NCBI GenBank assembly: GCA_024304985.1
Contig: JAMWZC010000004.1
Span: 411,869-475,868 of the forward strand
Origin: Paracoccaceae bacterium
GTDB taxonomy: Bacteria > Pseudomonadota > Alphaproteobacteria > Rhodobacterales > Rhodobacteraceae
Direction of reading: 5' to 3'
Length of the DNA: 64,000 bases
Below are positions 49,277-60,895 of the stretch, piece after piece; positions within the stretch are counted from its first letter, which is position 1; each line of letters opens with the position of its first letter. The position numbers and the translations under genes are program-made. The notes under the pieces are model-generated. The model worked only from the letters and a program-made list of their open reading frames with translations, ran no database searches and was not told the origin of the DNA.

Positions 49277-49306
49277 AAAACCCCCGCCCTGTGCGGGGCG
49301 GGGGTT
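49277..49306 (-). terminator. Rho-independent terminator after rplQ
   Basis: AACCCCCGCCC and GGGCGGGGGTT form a perfect 11-bp stem with a 6-nt loop, followed on the minus strand by TTTT. It ends the ribosomal-protein/rpoA transcript. Confidence 0.85.
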
Positions 49307-49333
49307 CGGAACCTTGGGCCAGTGGCCGCAGGA

Positions 49334-49753
49334 TCAATCCTCGACAGCTTCTTCGGCTGCGACGCGGGCCTTGTCGCCGGCGCCTTTTGCATTCGGGTCG
49401 CGGTCCACGAATTCGATGATCGCCATCGGTGCCATGTCTCCATAACGGAAACCGGCCTTCATGATGCGGACATAGCCGCCCTGACGGTCCTTGTAGCGCG
49501 GGCCCAGGATGTCGAACAGTTTCGCCACATAGGCGTCCTGCTTGAGCTGCGATGCAGCCTGACGGCGGGCATGCAGATCGCCGCGCTTGCCCAGCGTGAT
49601 CAGCTTTTCAACGATCGGGCGCAGTTCTTTTGCCTTGGGCAGCGTGGTCTTGATCTGCTCGTGTTCAATGAGCGAGCCAGCCATGTTCGCCCACAGCGCC
49701 TTGCGGTGCTCATGGGTGCGGTTCAGGCGGCGGTAGCCTCTTGCGTGACGCAT
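49334..49753 (-). CDS. rplQ: 50S ribosomal protein L17
   Basis: This 139-aa protein ([24 protein letters not shown]; terminal acidic tail after the [14 protein letters not shown] region) is L17. AAGGAG precedes the ATG, and a small AAGCTT-TACG-AAGCTT hairpin (49768-49783) abuts that ribosome site. It is last gene of the alpha operon. Confidence 0.96.
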   Translation of the reverse strand: MRHARGYRRLNRTHEHRKALWANMAGSLIEHEQIKTTLPKAKELRPIVEKLITLGKRGDLHARRQAASQLKQDAYVAKLFDILGPRYKDRQGGYVRIMKAGFRYGDMAPMAIIEFVDRDPNAKGAGDKARVAAEEAVED

Positions 49754-49899
49754 TGTCGTTCTCCTTTAAGCTTTACGAAGCTTGTTTGCTTTGTCCGGTG
49801 GCCGATGCGGGTCAGCCACTCTCCTTGGGGCACCGTGCCCATATTGTCCCCGCCAGTGCGGGCATTGGAGGGGCAGGTTTCCCCGCCCCCCAAGCAAGA

Positions 49900-50916
49900 T
49901 CAGAAAGCGTCTTCGAACTTCTTCGCCAGATCTTCGATATTGTCTGGCGGCCAGTCCTCGACGTCCATGCCAAGGTGCAGCCCCATGCCCGACAGCACTT
50001 CCTTGATCTCGTTCAAGGACTTGCGGCCGAAGTTCGGGGTGCGCAGCATCTCGGCTTCGGTCTTCTGGATCAGATCGCCGATATAGACGATGTTGTCGTT
50101 CTTCAGGCAGTTGGCCGAACGCACCGACAGCTCCAGTTCGTCCACTTTCTTCAGCAGAAGCGGGTTGAACTCCAGACCGTCATCGTCATCCGAACGGGTG
50201 GCGCTTTCAGGTTCGTCGAAGTTGACGAAGATCGACAGCTGATCCTGCAGGATACGCGCGGCATAGGCCACGGCATCATCCGGGGTCAGCGACCCGTCGG
50301 TCTCGATCTTCATGGTCAGCTTGTCGTAATCCAGCACCTGACCCTCACGGGTGGGCTGCACCTCATAGGACACGCGCTTGATCGGCGAATAGATCGCGTC
50401 GATCGGGATCAGACCGATGGGTGCATCTTCCGGCTTGTTCTTGTCAGCCGAAACATAGCCCTTACCGGTATTGACCGTCAGTTCCATGTAAAGATCGGCA
50501 CCATCGTCCAGGTGGCAGATCACATGATCCTTGTTCAGGATCTCGATCCCTGCGCTGTCGGAAATGTCGCCGGCGGTAACAACGCCCGGACCCTTCGCGC
50601 TGACGCTCAGACGCTTGGGGCCTTCGACTTCCATGCGGATCGATACACCCTTGAGGTTCAGAATGATGTCGGTGACATCTTCCCGCACACCGGCAACCGA
50701 CGAAAACTCGTGCAGAACGTTGTCAATCTGCACCGAGGTGATGGCCGCGCCTTGCAGCGACGACATCAGGATGCGACGCAGCGCGTTGCCCAGCGTCAGG
50801 CCAAAGCCACGCTCCAGCGGTTCTGCGATCACAGTGGCCTGACGGGTTGGATCGTTGCCCGGCTTCACGTCAAGCTGTGTCGGCTTGATCAGCTCAGCCC
50901 AATTCTTGTGGATCAT
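49900..50916 (-). CDS. rpoA: DNA-directed RNA polymerase alpha subunit
   Basis: This 338-aa subunit has N-terminal assembly domain motifs ([24 protein letters not shown]) and a C-terminal domain (about residues 255-325: [48 protein letters not shown]). ATG at 50916 is preferred, with GGAGGG upstream. It sits between rpsK and rplQ. Confidence 0.97.
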   Translation of the reverse strand: MIHKNWAELIKPTQLDVKPGNDPTRQATVIAEPLERGFGLTLGNALRRILMSSLQGAAITSVQIDNVLHEFSSVAGVREDVTDIILNLKGVSIRMEVEGPKRLSVSAKGPGVVTAGDISDSAGIEILNKDHVICHLDDGADLYMELTVNTGKGYVSADKNKPEDAPIGLIPIDAIYSPIKRVSYEVQPTREGQVLDYDKLTMKIETDGSLTPDDAVAYAARILQDQLSIFVNFDEPESATRSDDDDGLEFNPLLLKKVDELELSVRSANCLKNDNIVYIGDLIQKTEAEMLRTPNFGRKSLNEIKEVLSGMGLHLGMDVEDWPPDNIEDLAKKFEDAF

Positions 50917-51029
50917 GCGTCCCTCCATTCTTGTCTTGTCCTCATGTCCAAAAGGCCAAGACGCCCGAGGTTTCTAAATGACGTCGAGGGGCCGTGCGCA
51001 AGGCGCGGCCCCAAGATAATGAAAAGGGA

Positions 51030-51422
51030 TCAGACCCGGCGACGCTTCGGAGGGCGGCAGCCATTGTGCGCGATCGGGGTGACATCACGGATCGAGGTGA
51101 TGTTGAACCCAACAGCCGCCAGAGCGCGCAGCGCACTTTCACGGCCAGAACCGGGGCCCTGCACTTCGACTTCCAGCGTCTTGACGCCGTGTTCCTGTGC
51201 TTTCTTGCCCGCGTCTTCAGCAGCCATCTGAGCAGCATAGGGAGTCGACTTACGCGACCCCTTGAAGCCCATGGTGCCAGCCGAGGACCATGCAATCGCA
51301 TTGCCCTGCACGTCCGAGATCAGGATCTTGGTGTTGTTGAACGAAGAGTTCACATGCGCCACGCCAGCGGCGATGTTCTTGGAGACCTTCTTCTTGCCTC
51401 CGCGACGGGTATCACGTGCCAT
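51030..51422 (-). CDS. rpsK: 30S ribosomal protein S11
   Basis: This 130-aa S11 ([30 protein letters not shown], ending [13 protein letters not shown]) is of normal length. It lies 15 bases after rpsM and 113 bases before rpoA. Confidence 0.97.
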   Translation of the reverse strand: MARDTRRGGKKKVSKNIAAGVAHVNSSFNNTKILISDVQGNAIAWSSAGTMGFKGSRKSTPYAAQMAAEDAGKKAQEHGVKTLEVEVQGPGSGRESALRALAAVGFNITSIRDVTPIAHNGCRPPKRRRV

Positions 51423-51437
51423 TGATGCAGCCCTCCC

Positions 51438-51806
51438 TTATTTCTTCTTGCCAGCAATGGCCTTTGCGGGGCCTTTGCGGGTGCGAGCGTTGGTATGGGT
51501 GCGCTGGCCGCGAACCGGCAGGTTCCGACGGTGACGCAGGCCGCGGTAGCAGCCAAGGTCCATCAGGCGCTTGATGTTCATCTGCGTCTCACGGCGCAGG
51601 TCGCCCTCGACGGTGTAGTTCGCGTCGATATGCTCGCGGATGGCGAGGACTTCGGCGTCCGAGAGTTCGTTCACACGACGGGTTGCGTCGATGTTCACGG
51701 CGTCACAGATGGCCTTGGCCGACGTATGGCCAATTCCGGTGATATAAGTCAGGGCGATCGGGACCCGTTTCTGGGTCGGGATGTTTACGCCGGCGATACG
51801 TGCCAC
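51438..51806 (-). CDS. rpsM: 30S ribosomal protein S13
   Basis: This 122-aa S13 ([51 protein letters not shown]) is first gene after the adk terminator. rpmJ (L36), often between secY and rpsM in other bacteria, is not present here. Confidence 0.97.
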   Translation of the reverse strand: MARIAGVNIPTQKRVPIALTYITGIGHTSAKAICDAVNIDATRRVNELSDAEVLAIREHIDANYTVEGDLRRETQMNIKRLMDLGCYRGLRHRRNLPVRGQRTHTNARTRKGPAKAIAGKKK

Positions 51807-52027
51807 GTGTCACTTTCCTTTTCGTTGCGGTTCCGTGGTGCCAGAACCTTTTTTCACAACGTAGGCCCGAGGCATCGTGCCATCGGGCCGCAGCTGAATT
51901 CAGGTGTCGATTCGTTGTCGGGCGCGACCCGCGTAGAATCATCTCTCATGTTCGAGATAGGGCTGGTTATGTAGAAAAGCGGGGGCCGTCAAGCCCCCCG
52001 CCCCAGGTTTCCGGCAATCAGCGAGGA
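51807..52027 (-). promoter_or_regulatory. Gap between adk and rpsM
   Basis: This 221-bp space contains the adk terminator (51976-52002) and, downstream on the minus strand, about 170 bp that must carry any promoter for rpsM-rpsK-rpoA-rplQ. No convincing -35/-10 pair was seen. Confidence 0.5.
51976..52002 (-). terminator. Terminator-like hairpin after adk
   Basis: GCGGGGG and CCCCCGC form a 7-bp stem (9-nt loop) followed by TTTTC on the minus strand, 26 bases past the adk stop. Confidence 0.75.
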
Positions 52028-52665
52028 TCAGTCCAGAATGGCGGCAATCGCCTTCTGCACATCCTCGATTTCCGCAAGACCATCGACTGTGCGTAACTGG
52101 TCCTTGGCATAGTAATAGCCGATCAGCGGCGAAGTCTTTTTGTAATATTCCATGAGCCGCTGACGCAGACTGTCTTCGTTATCATCAGCGCGCCGCTTCA
52201 TGTTGGTGCCGCCGCATTTATCACAGACACCATCCACCGCCGGACGATGGGTGACGTCATGATAGACCTCGCCGCAATCGCCGCAGGTGAAACGGCCAGT
52301 AATCCGCGCGACCAACGCCGCGTCATCGACCTGCATCTCGATCACCGCATCCAGCTTCTCACCTGTAGCAGCCAGAAGTGCTGCCAGAGCATCGGCCTGC
52401 GGCAGCGTGCGGGGAAAGCCGTCAAAGATGAAGCCGCCCGCCTTGTCGCCTTCCAGCTTCTCGCGGATCAGACCGATCACGATCTCATCCGTCACAAGCT
52501 GGCCGCGATCCATCACATCGGCGACGATACGGCCCATCTCGGTGCCGCTGGTCCGTGCCTCGCGCAACATGTCACCTGTGCTCAACTGGATCATGTTGCG
52601 CGTTTCGACCAGATGACGCGCCTGTGTGCCTTTGCCAGCCCCCGGGGGCCCGAGAAGGATGATAT

Positions 52666-52669
<4 letters not shown>
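52028..52669 (-). CDS. adk: Adenylate kinase
   Basis: This 213-aa kinase has the P-loop [10 protein letters not shown] and GFPRTLPQA. Its LID carries four cysteines ([10 protein letters not shown] and CDKCGG), so the lid is probably zinc-stabilised rather than held by a hydrogen-bond network. It overlaps the secY stop by 4 bases and is the usual secY-adk pair. Confidence 0.96.
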
Positions 52670-54030
<1,361 letters not shown>

Positions 54031-54051
54031 TCGCGGTCTCTCTCATGTGAC

Positions 54052-54088
54052 AACGCCGCCAGAGCGGTTTTCCGGCTCAGGCGGCGTT
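54052..54088 (-). other. Hairpin in the rplO-secY gap, distal
   Basis: AACGCCGCC and GGCGGCGTT form a 9-bp stem closing an inner GAGCCGG-AAAA-CCGCTC hairpin, ending 21 bases before the secY ATG. On the plus strand it is followed by TTTT, but the genes here run on the minus strand, so it is more likely a regulatory or stabilising structure. Confidence 0.5.
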
Positions 54089-54110
54089 TTGGAAAACTAG
54101 GGTCTATGTA

Positions 54111-54128
54111 AGCGGCGCGCGCGCCGCT
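54111..54128. other. Perfect 18-bp palindrome after rplO
   Basis: AGCGGCGCGCGCGCCGCT is an exact 18-base palindrome 10 bases beyond the rplO stop on the minus strand. It could form a cruciform or tight hairpin, or a protein-binding dyad. Confidence 0.55.
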
Positions 54129-54137
54129 CACAACCCG

Positions 54138-54620
54138 TTATTCAGCCGCAGGGGCCTTGGCTGCCGCCGTGACGGTCAGGGCGCCGCCCAGTTTCTCGAC
54201 AGCTTCGATGGCTTGCGCCGATGCGCCGGTGACGTTCAGCGTAACCTTGGACGAGAAATCACCCTTGGCCAGAATACGCACTCCGTCCAGCTTGCGGCGG
54301 ACCAGACCGGACGCAACCAGCACGTCTTCGGTGATCGGCTGCTTCGCGTCGATCTTGCCGGCTTCGATGAACTTCTGGAGGATTCCAAGGTTCAGAACGG
54401 CAAATGCCTTGCGGTTCGGCTTGTTGAAGCCACGCTTGGGCAGACGCTGATAGAGCGGCATCTGGCCGCCTTCATAGCCGCCGATGGACACACCCGAACG
54501 GGATTTCTGACCTTTGATACCACGGCCACCAGTCTTACCGGTGCCGGAGCCAGGACCACGACCAACGCGCTTGCGTTTCTTGGTGGCGCCGTCGTTGTCG
54601 TGCAGTTCATGCAGTTTCAT
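54138..54620 (-). CDS. rplO: 50S ribosomal protein L15
   Basis: This 160-aa L15 ([43 protein letters not shown]) has a C-terminal Ala-rich tail ([12 protein letters not shown]). It lies between rpmD and secY. Confidence 0.96.
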   Translation of the reverse strand: MKLHELHDNDGATKKRKRVGRGPGSGTGKTGGRGIKGQKSRSGVSIGGYEGGQMPLYQRLPKRGFNKPNRKAFAVLNLGILQKFIEAGKIDAKQPITEDVLVASGLVRRKLDGVRILAKGDFSSKVTLNVTGASAQAIEAVEKLGGALTVTAAAKAPAAE

Positions 54621-54719
54621 GTCGCTTCTCCTTGTGCCGGATGCGGCCCCCAGCGACGGGAGCGGCCGACCACGGCGTTGATGTGATCTCGGGGCGCGCT
54701 TGCACCAGCCCCGATGGGA

Positions 54720-54908
54720 TTACTCGCGCTCTTCGATGATCTGGACGAGATGCGGGATCTTGGCGACCATGCCGCGGATCGAAGGGGTGTCCTCCAGTTC
54801 GCGGGTCTTGTGCATCTTGTTCAGACCAAGACCGATCAGGGTCTGGCGCTGCTTCTCGGGGCGGCGGATCGGCGAGCCGATCTGCTTGACGACGATGGTT
54901 TTTGCCAT
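54720..54908 (-). CDS. rpmD: 50S ribosomal protein L30
   Basis: This 62-aa L30 ([48 protein letters not shown]) is of normal size. It is separated from rplO by 99 bp. Confidence 0.96.
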   Translation of the reverse strand: MAKTIVVKQIGSPIRRPEKQRQTLIGLGLNKMHKTRELEDTPSIRGMVAKIPHLVQIIEERE

Positions 54909-54920
54909 TGCTCCGGTTCC

Positions 54921-55487
54921 TTACGCTTCAGCCGCTTCGGCAACCGGTGCGTCATCCTTGCGCAGGATATCGGCGACCTTCTTGCCACGACGCTGTGCCA
55001 CGGAACGGGGGCTGGTTTCTTTCTTCAGCCCGTCGATGGTGGCGCGGATCATGTTGTAGGGGTTCTGCGAACCGAGCGACTTGGACACAACGTCCTTGAG
55101 GCCCAGCATCTCGAACACGGCGCGCATCGGACCACCGGCAATGATGCCGGTCCCTTCCGGTGCGGCCCGCATCACGACCTTCCCGGCGCCGTGGCGCCCT
55201 TCCATGTCATGGTGCAGGGTGCGGCCTTCGCGCAGCGGCACACGGATCATCTGGCGCTTGGCCTGCTCCGTGGCTTTGCGGATGGCTTCGGGCACTTCTT
55301 TCGCCTTACCCTTGCCAAAGCCCACACGGCCCTTCTGATCGCCGACCACCACCAGAGCAGCAAAGCCGAAACGCTTACCACCCTTCACGGTTTTCGACAC
55401 ACGGTTGATCGCCACCAGACGATCGGCGAATTCCGGTGCGGCCTCTTCGCGGTCGCGACGGTCGCGGCGGTTGTCTTCTCTTGCCAT
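54921..55487 (-). CDS. rpsE: 30S ribosomal protein S5
   Basis: This 188-aa S5 has the decoding domain [30 protein letters not shown]. The N-terminal extension ([15 protein letters not shown]) is charged, which is common in this family. It is 11 bases before rpmD. Confidence 0.97.
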   Translation of the reverse strand: MAREDNRRDRRDREEAAPEFADRLVAINRVSKTVKGGKRFGFAALVVVGDQKGRVGFGKGKAKEVPEAIRKATEQAKRQMIRVPLREGRTLHHDMEGRHGAGKVVMRAAPEGTGIIAGGPMRAVFEMLGLKDVVSKSLGSQNPYNMIRATIDGLKKETSPRSVAQRRGKKVADILRKDDAPVAEAAEA

Positions 55488-55499
55488 TCTATCGTCTCC

Positions 55500-55859
55500 T
55501 TAGAACTTGAGGCCACCTTCACGGGCAGCGTCGGCCAGAGCCTTCACCTTCCCGTGAAAGAGGAAACCACCACGATCGAAGTAGCAGTCTTCGACACCGG
55601 CCTGCTTGGCACGCTCGGCAATCGCCGCGCCCACCTTTGCGGCTGCCTCGACGTTGTTCTTGCCGACCACACCCAGCGACTTCTCCAGAGTGGAGGCAGA
55701 AGCCAGGGTGACGCCACGCACATCGTCGATCAGCTGGACGCTGATGTTCTTGTTGCTGCGGTGAACGGACAGACGAACGCGACCAGCGTTCACCTTCCGC
55801 AATTTGTTCCGAACGCGCAGGCGGCGCTTCAGAAACAGGGTTCTTTTGCTGTTTGCCAT
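55500..55859 (-). CDS. rplR: 50S ribosomal protein L18
   Basis: This 119-aa L18 ([32 protein letters not shown]; ending [21 protein letters not shown]) contacts 5S rRNA. 12 bases before rpsE. Confidence 0.97.
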   Translation of the reverse strand: MANSKRTLFLKRRLRVRNKLRKVNAGRVRLSVHRSNKNISVQLIDDVRGVTLASASTLEKSLGVVGKNNVEAAAKVGAAIAERAKQAGVEDCYFDRGGFLFHGKVKALADAAREGGLKF

Positions 55860-55870
55860 CTCTCGCGTCC

Positions 55871-56404
55871 TTACTTCTTCTTGCCTTCCTTGCGGAAGAT
55901 GTACTCACCCTTGTACTTGATACCTTTGCCCTTATAGGGCTCGGGCTTGCGCCATTCGCGGATATTCGCCGCGACCTGGCCCACAAGCTGGGCGTCGTCA
56001 CCTTCGACAACGATTTCGGTCTGCTTCGGGCAGGTCACCGTCACACCGGCGGGAACCTCGAAGTTCACTTCGTGGCTATAGCCCAGCGACAGTTTCAGGA
56101 CATTGCCCTGGATCGCCGCACGATAACCCACACCGGTGATCTCCAGCTCGCGCTTGAAGCCCGAAGTGACGCCGGTCACAAGGTTCGCCACCATCGAGCG
56201 GGACATGCCCCACTGCTGGCGGGCGCGCTTGGACGTGCCACGCGGAGTGATCTTAACAACATTGCCATCAACGCTGATGGTCACGTCGTCGGTTGCATTG
56301 AAGCTTTTGGTGCCCTTGGGGCCCTTCACTTCGACGGTCTGGCCGGACACGGACGCCGAAACGCCTGCGGGCAGCTCGACCGGTTTCTTACCAATACGAG
56401 ACAT
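55871..56404 (-). CDS. rplF: 50S ribosomal protein L6
   Basis: This 177-aa L6 ([32 protein letters not shown], ending [24 protein letters not shown]) is complete and lies 11 bases before rplR. Confidence 0.97.
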   Translation of the reverse strand: MSRIGKKPVELPAGVSASVSGQTVEVKGPKGTKSFNATDDVTISVDGNVVKITPRGTSKRARQQWGMSRSMVANLVTGVTSGFKRELEITGVGYRAAIQGNVLKLSLGYSHEVNFEVPAGVTVTCPKQTEIVVEGDDAQLVGQVAANIREWRKPEPYKGKGIKYKGEYIFRKEGKKK

Positions 56405-56415
56405 TGCCTTCCTCC

Positions 56416-56808
56416 TTAGAAGACCGTGCAGAGCACTTCACCGCCAACATTGGCGCTGCGTGCTGCTGCATCCGACATCACACCCTTGGGCGTGCTGACA
56501 ATCGACACACCCAAGCCCTGACGGACCGAGGGGATATCCTTGACGCCCATGTAAACGCGACGCCCGGGCTTGGAGACCCGCTTGATTTCGCGAATGACGG
56601 GGGTGCCATCAAAGTATTTCAGGCTGATGACAAGGGTCGGGTGACCATTCTCATCCGTCGCCTTCTCGTAGCCGCGGATATAGCCTTCATCCGCCAGCAC
56701 ATCCAGAACCCAGGCACGCAGCTTGGACGCAGGTGTGACCACGGTGGACTTGCCGCGCATCTGGCTGTTGCGGATACGGGTGAGCATATCGCCGATAGGA
56801 TCGTTCAT
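56416..56808 (-). CDS. rpsH: 30S ribosomal protein S8
   Basis: This 130-aa S8 ([44 protein letters not shown]; ending [15 protein letters not shown]) is complete. S8 is the usual translational regulator of the spc operon. Confidence 0.97.
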   Translation of the reverse strand: MNDPIGDMLTRIRNSQMRGKSTVVTPASKLRAWVLDVLADEGYIRGYEKATDENGHPTLVISLKYFDGTPVIREIKRVSKPGRRVYMGVKDIPSVRQGLGVSIVSTPKGVMSDAAARSANVGGEVLCTVF

Positions 56809-56821
56809 ATCACTCTCTCCC

Positions 56822-57127
56822 TTACCAGCTGGATTTCACCAGGCCGGGAATCTGGCCCATGGAGCCCAGATCCCGCAGCGCGATACGCGACAGTTTCAGC
56901 TTGCGGTAATACGCATGCGGACGGCCGGTCAGCTGGCAGCGGTTGTGCAGACGCACAGCAGAGCTGTTGCGCGGCAGTTTCGCCAGCTTCAGGGAGGCGC
57001 GGAAACGCTCTTCCATCGGCTTGGACTGGTCGTTCACGATCGCCTTCAGCGCAGCGCGCTTGGCGGCGAACTTGTCCACCAGCTCCTGACGCTTCTTTTC
57101 GCGTTCGATCATAGATTTCTTAGCCAT
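56822..57127 (-). CDS. rpsN: 30S ribosomal protein S14
   Basis: This 101-aa S14 ([68 protein letters not shown]) is the long, zinc-free (C-minus) type: the CxxC pairs are absent. Confidence 0.97.
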   Translation of the reverse strand: MAKKSMIEREKKRQELVDKFAAKRAALKAIVNDQSKPMEERFRASLKLAKLPRNSSAVRLHNRCQLTGRPHAYYRKLKLSRIALRDLGSMGQIPGLVKSSW

Positions 57128-57144
57128 AACTCTCTCTCCCGCGC

Positions 57145-57708
57145 TTAGCTGTTGAAGGGCATGTTGAAGTGCTTCAACAGCGCCTTAGCTTCCGCGTCGG
57201 TTCTCGCGGTGGTGGCGATGACTATGTCCATACCCCAGACTTCATCGACTTTGTCGAAGTTGATCTCGGGGAACACGATGTGCTCTTTCAGGCCCATGGC
57301 ATAGTTGCCACGACCGTCAAAGGATTTGCCGGGCACGCCGCGAAAGTCGCGGATACGGGGCATTGCAATCGTGATCAGACGATCCAGGAATTCATACATG
57401 CGGTCACCGCGCAGGGTGACTTTCGCGCCCATCGGCATGCCTTCACGAACGCGGAAACCTGCGATCGAGTTCTTGGCGATGGTCGTCACGGCCTTCTGAC
57501 CGGCAATGGTCGACAGGTCTTCGACGGCCGATTTGGCCTTCTTGCTGTCGCGCACGGCTTCTGCACCGCAGCCGATGTTCAGGACGATCTTGTCCAGACG
57601 CGGGATCTGCATGTCGTTCTTGTAGGAGAATTCCTCCTTCAGAGCGGCCTTGATCGTCTCGGCATAAAGTGCCTTCAGACGCGGGGTATAGTTAGCAGTA
57701 TCAAGCAT
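57145..57708 (-). CDS. rplE: 50S ribosomal protein L5
   Basis: This 187-aa L5 ([48 protein letters not shown]) is complete. Its start overlaps the rplX stop by 8 bases. Confidence 0.97.
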   Translation of the reverse strand: MLDTANYTPRLKALYAETIKAALKEEFSYKNDMQIPRLDKIVLNIGCGAEAVRDSKKAKSAVEDLSTIAGQKAVTTIAKNSIAGFRVREGMPMGAKVTLRGDRMYEFLDRLITIAMPRIRDFRGVPGKSFDGRGNYAMGLKEHIVFPEINFDKVDEVWGMDIVIATTARTDAEAKALLKHFNMPFNS

Positions 57709-58012
57709 CGATCACGTCCCCCGTGGTCTTGGCGAAACGCACTTTCTTGTCGCCTTCGATCTTGAAGCCGACGCGCGTTGCCTTGCCGTTCTTGTCCAGC
57801 ATGGCCAGGTTCGACAGATCGATCGGCATCGCCTTGGGGATGCGACCGCCTTGGCTGGTCTGGCTTTGACGTGTGTGACGGATGGCCATGTTCAGACCCT
57901 CCACCACGGCTTTGCCGGCCTTGGGGTCAACGGACGTGATGGTGCCCTGCTTGCCCTTGTCCTTGCCGGCCAATACGACGACCTTGTCGCCTGTTTTCAG
58001 CTTGGCAGCCAT
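57701..58012 (-). CDS. rplX: 50S ribosomal protein L24
   Basis: This 103-aa L24 has a KOW motif ([21 protein letters not shown]). It starts 1 base after the rplN stop and overlaps rplE by 8 bases. Confidence 0.97.
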   Translation of the reverse strand: MAAKLKTGDKVVVLAGKDKGKQGTITSVDPKAGKAVVEGLNMAIRHTRQSQTSQGGRIPKAMPIDLSNLAMLDKNGKATRVGFKIEGDKKVRFAKTTGDVIDA

Positions 58013-58013
58013 C

Positions 58014-58382
58014 TTACAGCACCTCCGGGGCGAGCGAGATGATTTTCATGAAGTTCTTGGCGCGCAGCTCACGAACGACCGGCCCGAAGATACGGGTGCC
58101 GACCGGCTCGTTGTTGTTGTTCAGGATGACTGCTGCGTTGCGATCAAAACGGATCGCGGTGCCGTCTTCACGGCGAACTTCCTTGGCGGTGCGTACGACG
58201 ACGGCCTTACGGACGTCACCCTTCTTCACGCGACCGCGCGGAATGGCTTCCTTGACGGACACCACGATGATGTCGCCAACGGATGCGTAACGACGGTGCG
58301 AACCGCCGAGAACCTTGATGCACTGCACCCGGCGTGCGCCGGAGTTGTCAGCAACATCCAGATTGGTCTGCATCTGGATCAT
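58014..58382 (-). CDS. rplN: 50S ribosomal protein L14
   Basis: This 122-aa L14 ([48 protein letters not shown]) is complete. A 72-bp gap separates it from rpsQ. Confidence 0.97.
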   Translation of the reverse strand: MIQMQTNLDVADNSGARRVQCIKVLGGSHRRYASVGDIIVVSVKEAIPRGRVKKGDVRKAVVVRTAKEVRREDGTAIRFDRNAAVILNNNNEPVGTRIFGPVVRELRAKNFMKIISLAPEVL

Positions 58383-58454
58383 TTGGTTTCTCCCGACCTT
58401 TGGGGGCCATTATCGGCGTTTCCCCAGGGTTTCGATGAACCGGAAGATTATCGC

Positions 58455-58685
58455 TTAGGACGCGATAACCTCCCAGCGTTTCGTTTTCGACTTGGGCGCA
58501 CATTCCTGGATACGGACAGTATCGCCGACGTTGAAAGCGTTCGTCTCATCGTGAGCCCGGTATTTCTTGGACTTACGGATGGTCTTTTTCAGAACAGGGT
58601 GCGTGAAGCGGCGTTCCACCAGAACGGTGACGGTCTGGGCGTTTGCCGTGCTGGTCACGGTGCCTTGAAGAATACGTTTGGGCAT
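58455..58685 (-). CDS. rpsQ: 30S ribosomal protein S17
   Basis: This 76-aa S17 ([47 protein letters not shown]) is complete. It lies 12 bases after rpmC. Confidence 0.97.
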   Translation of the reverse strand: MPKRILQGTVTSTANAQTVTVLVERRFTHPVLKKTIRKSKKYRAHDETNAFNVGDTVRIQECAPKSKTKRWEVIAS

Positions 58686-58697
58686 CTGTCAGGCTCC

Positions 58698-58901
58698 TTA
58701 TTCTGCGGCCGCTGCGGCGGCTTTTTCGTTCAGCACGGTCTTCACACGCGCCACGTCACGGCGAACCGTCTTCATACGGGCGGTGGATTCCAGCTGGCCA
58801 GTCGCCTGTTGAAAGCGCAGGTTGAATGCTTCTTTCTTCAGAGCAACCAGATCCTCGCGGAGCTGATCGAGGGATTTATTGCGCAGTTCCTGGGCGTTCA
58901 T
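58698..58901 (-). CDS. rpmC: 50S ribosomal protein L29
   Basis: This 67-aa L29 ([52 protein letters not shown]) is complete; ATG at 58901 is the homologous start. It follows a structured 194-bp gap from rplP and is the first gene downstream of an internal promoter candidate. Confidence 0.96.
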   Translation of the reverse strand: MNAQELRNKSLDQLREDLVALKKEAFNLRFQQATGQLESTARMKTVRRDVARVKTVLNEKAAAAAAE

Positions 58902-58925
58902 GTCGCCGGTCCTTTTTAACAACGT

Positions 58926-58968
58926 CACCGGAGAGCCCCTTGTGACAGGGTCACCCTGATTCCCGGTG
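58926..58968 (-). other. Structured 5' leader of rpmC
   Basis: CACCGG and CCGGTG (58926-58931, 58963-58968) can pair around an inner CAGGG-TCA-CCCTG hairpin (58946-58958). It lies between the internal promoter candidate and the rpmC ribosome site, so the transcript leader can fold. Confidence 0.4.
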
Positions 58969-58985
58969 GAGATGGATGAAGGGGC

Positions 58986-59014
58986 CGTATAGGCCGGTTC
59001 CCTTCAGTTGACAA
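58986..59014 (-). promoter_or_regulatory. Internal promoter upstream of rpmC
   Basis: On the minus strand, TTGTCA (59014-59009), a 17-bp spacer and TATACG (58991-58986) form a sigma70-like promoter. It sits in the 194-bp gap between rplP and rpmC, just downstream of two hairpins, and would drive rpmC and the spc genes. Confidence 0.55.
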
Positions 59015-59067
59015 GGGCTGTTCTCACAGCCCCCTGCGGCAAAAGACAAGGCGGGGTTTCCCCCGCC
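59015..59067 (-). terminator. Tandem hairpins after rplP
   Basis: GGCGGGG-GAAA-CCCCGCC (59050-59067), followed by TTGTCTTTT on the minus strand, and GGGCTGT-GAGA-ACAGCCC (59015-59032) lie one after the other downstream of the rplP stop. The first resembles an intrinsic terminator with an interrupted U-run. Confidence 0.55.
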
Positions 59068-59095
59068 CTGCCCTGTCTTATGGATCGGTCAGACC

Positions 59096-59509
59096 TTACC
59101 AGTCTTCGCGAACGACCACGCGGGTCTTGATCGGCAACTTCATGGCGGCCAGACGCAGAGCCTCGCGGGCGATGGTCTCGTCGACACCGTCGATCTCGAA
59201 CATCACGCGACCCGGCTTGATACGGGCAGCCCAGAAATCCACGGAGCCTTTACCTTTACCCATACGGACTTCGGTCGGCTTCGAGGTGACCGGAACATCC
59301 GGGAAGATCCGGATCCAGACACGGCCTTGACGTTTCATGTGACGGGTCAGCGCGCGGCGAGCCGCCTCGATCTGACGCGCCGTAACCCGCTCGGGCTCAG
59401 TCGCCTTGAGGCCGAAGGACCCGAAGTTCAGGTCGCTGCCGCCCTTGGCCAGACCGTGGATACGGCCTTTGTGCTGCTTGCGGAATTTGGTGCGCTTAGG
59501 TTGAAGCAT
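59096..59509 (-). CDS. rplP: 50S ribosomal protein L16
   Basis: This 137-aa L16 ([54 protein letters not shown]) is complete. It lies 13 bases after rpsC and is followed by terminator-like hairpins. Confidence 0.97.
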   Translation of the reverse strand: MLQPKRTKFRKQHKGRIHGLAKGGSDLNFGSFGLKATEPERVTARQIEAARRALTRHMKRQGRVWIRIFPDVPVTSKPTEVRMGKGKGSVDFWAARIKPGRVMFEIDGVDETIAREALRLAAMKLPIKTRVVVREDW

Positions 59510-59522
59510 CTGTCATTCCTCC

Positions 59523-60230
59523 TTAACGGCGGCCGCCGGCGCCACGGGGCGCGGGACCATCCTGGAGTTCCTGCAGACGACGGTCATGGGCCGACGGATC
59601 GTGCTCCATGATTTCGCCTTTGAAAATCCAGACCTTGATACCGATGATCCCATAGGCCGTGGTGGCCTCGACATGGGCGTAATCGATATCGGCACGCAGC
59701 GTGTGCAGCGGCACGCGACCTTCACGGTACCATTCGGTCCGTGCGATCTCGGCCCCGCCCAGACGACCCGCGACGTTCACGCGGATCCCCAGAGCGCCCA
59801 TGCGCATGGCGTTCTGCACGGCGCGCTTCATGGCGCGACGGAAGGACACACGACGCTCGAGCTGCTGTGCAATGCTTTCACCGACCAGAGCGGCGTCCAG
59901 TTCCGGCTTGCGGACCTCGACGATGTTCAGGTGCAGTTCGCTTGCAGTCAGCTTGGCCAGCTTCTTGCGCAGGGTTTCGATATCGGCGCCTTTTTTGCCG
60001 ATGATCACACCCGGACGCGCCGCATGGATCGTGACGCGGCACTTCTTGTGCGGACGTTCGATGATCACACGGGCGATACCGGCCTGCTTGGCCTCTTCCT
60101 TGATGAACTTGCGGATCTTCAGGTCTTCCAAAAGAAGATTACCGTAATCCTTGGTGTCGGCATACCAGCGGCTGTCCCAGGTGCGGTTGACCTGAAGGCG
60201 CATGCCGATCGGATTGACTTTCTGACCCAT
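59523..60230 (-). CDS. rpsC: 30S ribosomal protein S3
   Basis: This 235-aa S3 has a KH domain ([20 protein letters not shown], about residues 70-90) and the C-terminal domain [38 protein letters not shown]. Its ATG overlaps the rplV stop by one base. Confidence 0.97.
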   Translation of the reverse strand: MGQKVNPIGMRLQVNRTWDSRWYADTKDYGNLLLEDLKIRKFIKEEAKQAGIARVIIERPHKKCRVTIHAARPGVIIGKKGADIETLRKKLAKLTASELHLNIVEVRKPELDAALVGESIAQQLERRVSFRRAMKRAVQNAMRMGALGIRVNVAGRLGGAEIARTEWYREGRVPLHTLRADIDYAHVEATTAYGIIGIKVWIFKGEIMEHDPSAHDRRLQELQDGPAPRGAGGRR

Positions 60231-60610
60231 TAGGCTTGCTCCTCAACTTGACGCACCTTGATGGTGAGTTCCGAGAACGGCTTGACGATCTTGCCGAACC
60301 GGCCGCGCGCACGCGGACGACCGCGCTTCAGCGTCAGGTTCTTGCCCACATAAGCCTCGGCGACGACCAGTTCATCGACGTCCAGATTGTGGTTGTTCTC
60401 GGCGTTTGCGATGGCCGACTGAAGGCATTTCTTCACGTCGCTCGCGATCCGCTTCTTCGAGAAGGTCAGGTCCGTCAGGGCCTTGTCCACCTTCTTGCCG
60501 CGGATCATCGCAGCCACCAGGTTCAGCTTCTGCGGGCTGGTCCGAAGCATGCGCAGTTTTGCCATTGCTTCGTTATCTGCCACGCGGCGGGGGTTTTTTT
60601 CCTTGCCCAT
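60230..60610 (-). CDS. rplV: 50S ribosomal protein L22
   Basis: This 126-aa L22 ([49 protein letters not shown]) is complete and lies 3 bases after rpsS. Confidence 0.97.
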   Translation of the reverse strand: MGKEKNPRRVADNEAMAKLRMLRTSPQKLNLVAAMIRGKKVDKALTDLTFSKKRIASDVKKCLQSAIANAENNHNLDVDELVVAEAYVGKNLTLKRGRPRARGRFGKIVKPFSELTIKVRQVEEQA

Positions 60611-60613
60611 GAC

Positions 60614-60892
60614 TTACTTCCGCTTCGCTTTTTTATCGGCCGCGTGACCGTAATAGGTCCGGGTCGGGGAATATTCGCCAAACTTCTGGCCGATCATGTC
60701 CTCGGTCACGTTGACCGGGATATGTTTCTTGCCGTTGTAGACGCCAAACGTCAGGCCCACGAACTGGGGCAGGATCGTCGAGCGGCGCGACCAGATCTTG
60801 ATAACTTCACTGCGTCCGGATTCGCGGGCGGCTTCGGCTTTCTTCAGCACGTAAGCGTCAACGAACGGACCTTTCCATACAGAGCGAGACAT
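60614..60892 (-). CDS. rpsS: 30S ribosomal protein S19
   Basis: This 92-aa S19 ([60 protein letters not shown]) is complete; 3 bases after rplB. Confidence 0.97.
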   Translation of the reverse strand: MSRSVWKGPFVDAYVLKKAEAARESGRSEVIKIWSRRSTILPQFVGLTFGVYNGKKHIPVNVTEDMIGQKFGEYSPTRTYYGHAADKKAKRK

Positions 60893-60895
60893 CTG

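Noticed and set aside
54621..54719. Terminator in the rpmD-rplO gap
   Set aside because: Only a 6-bp CGGGGC/GCCCCG pairing with a long loop and no T-run.
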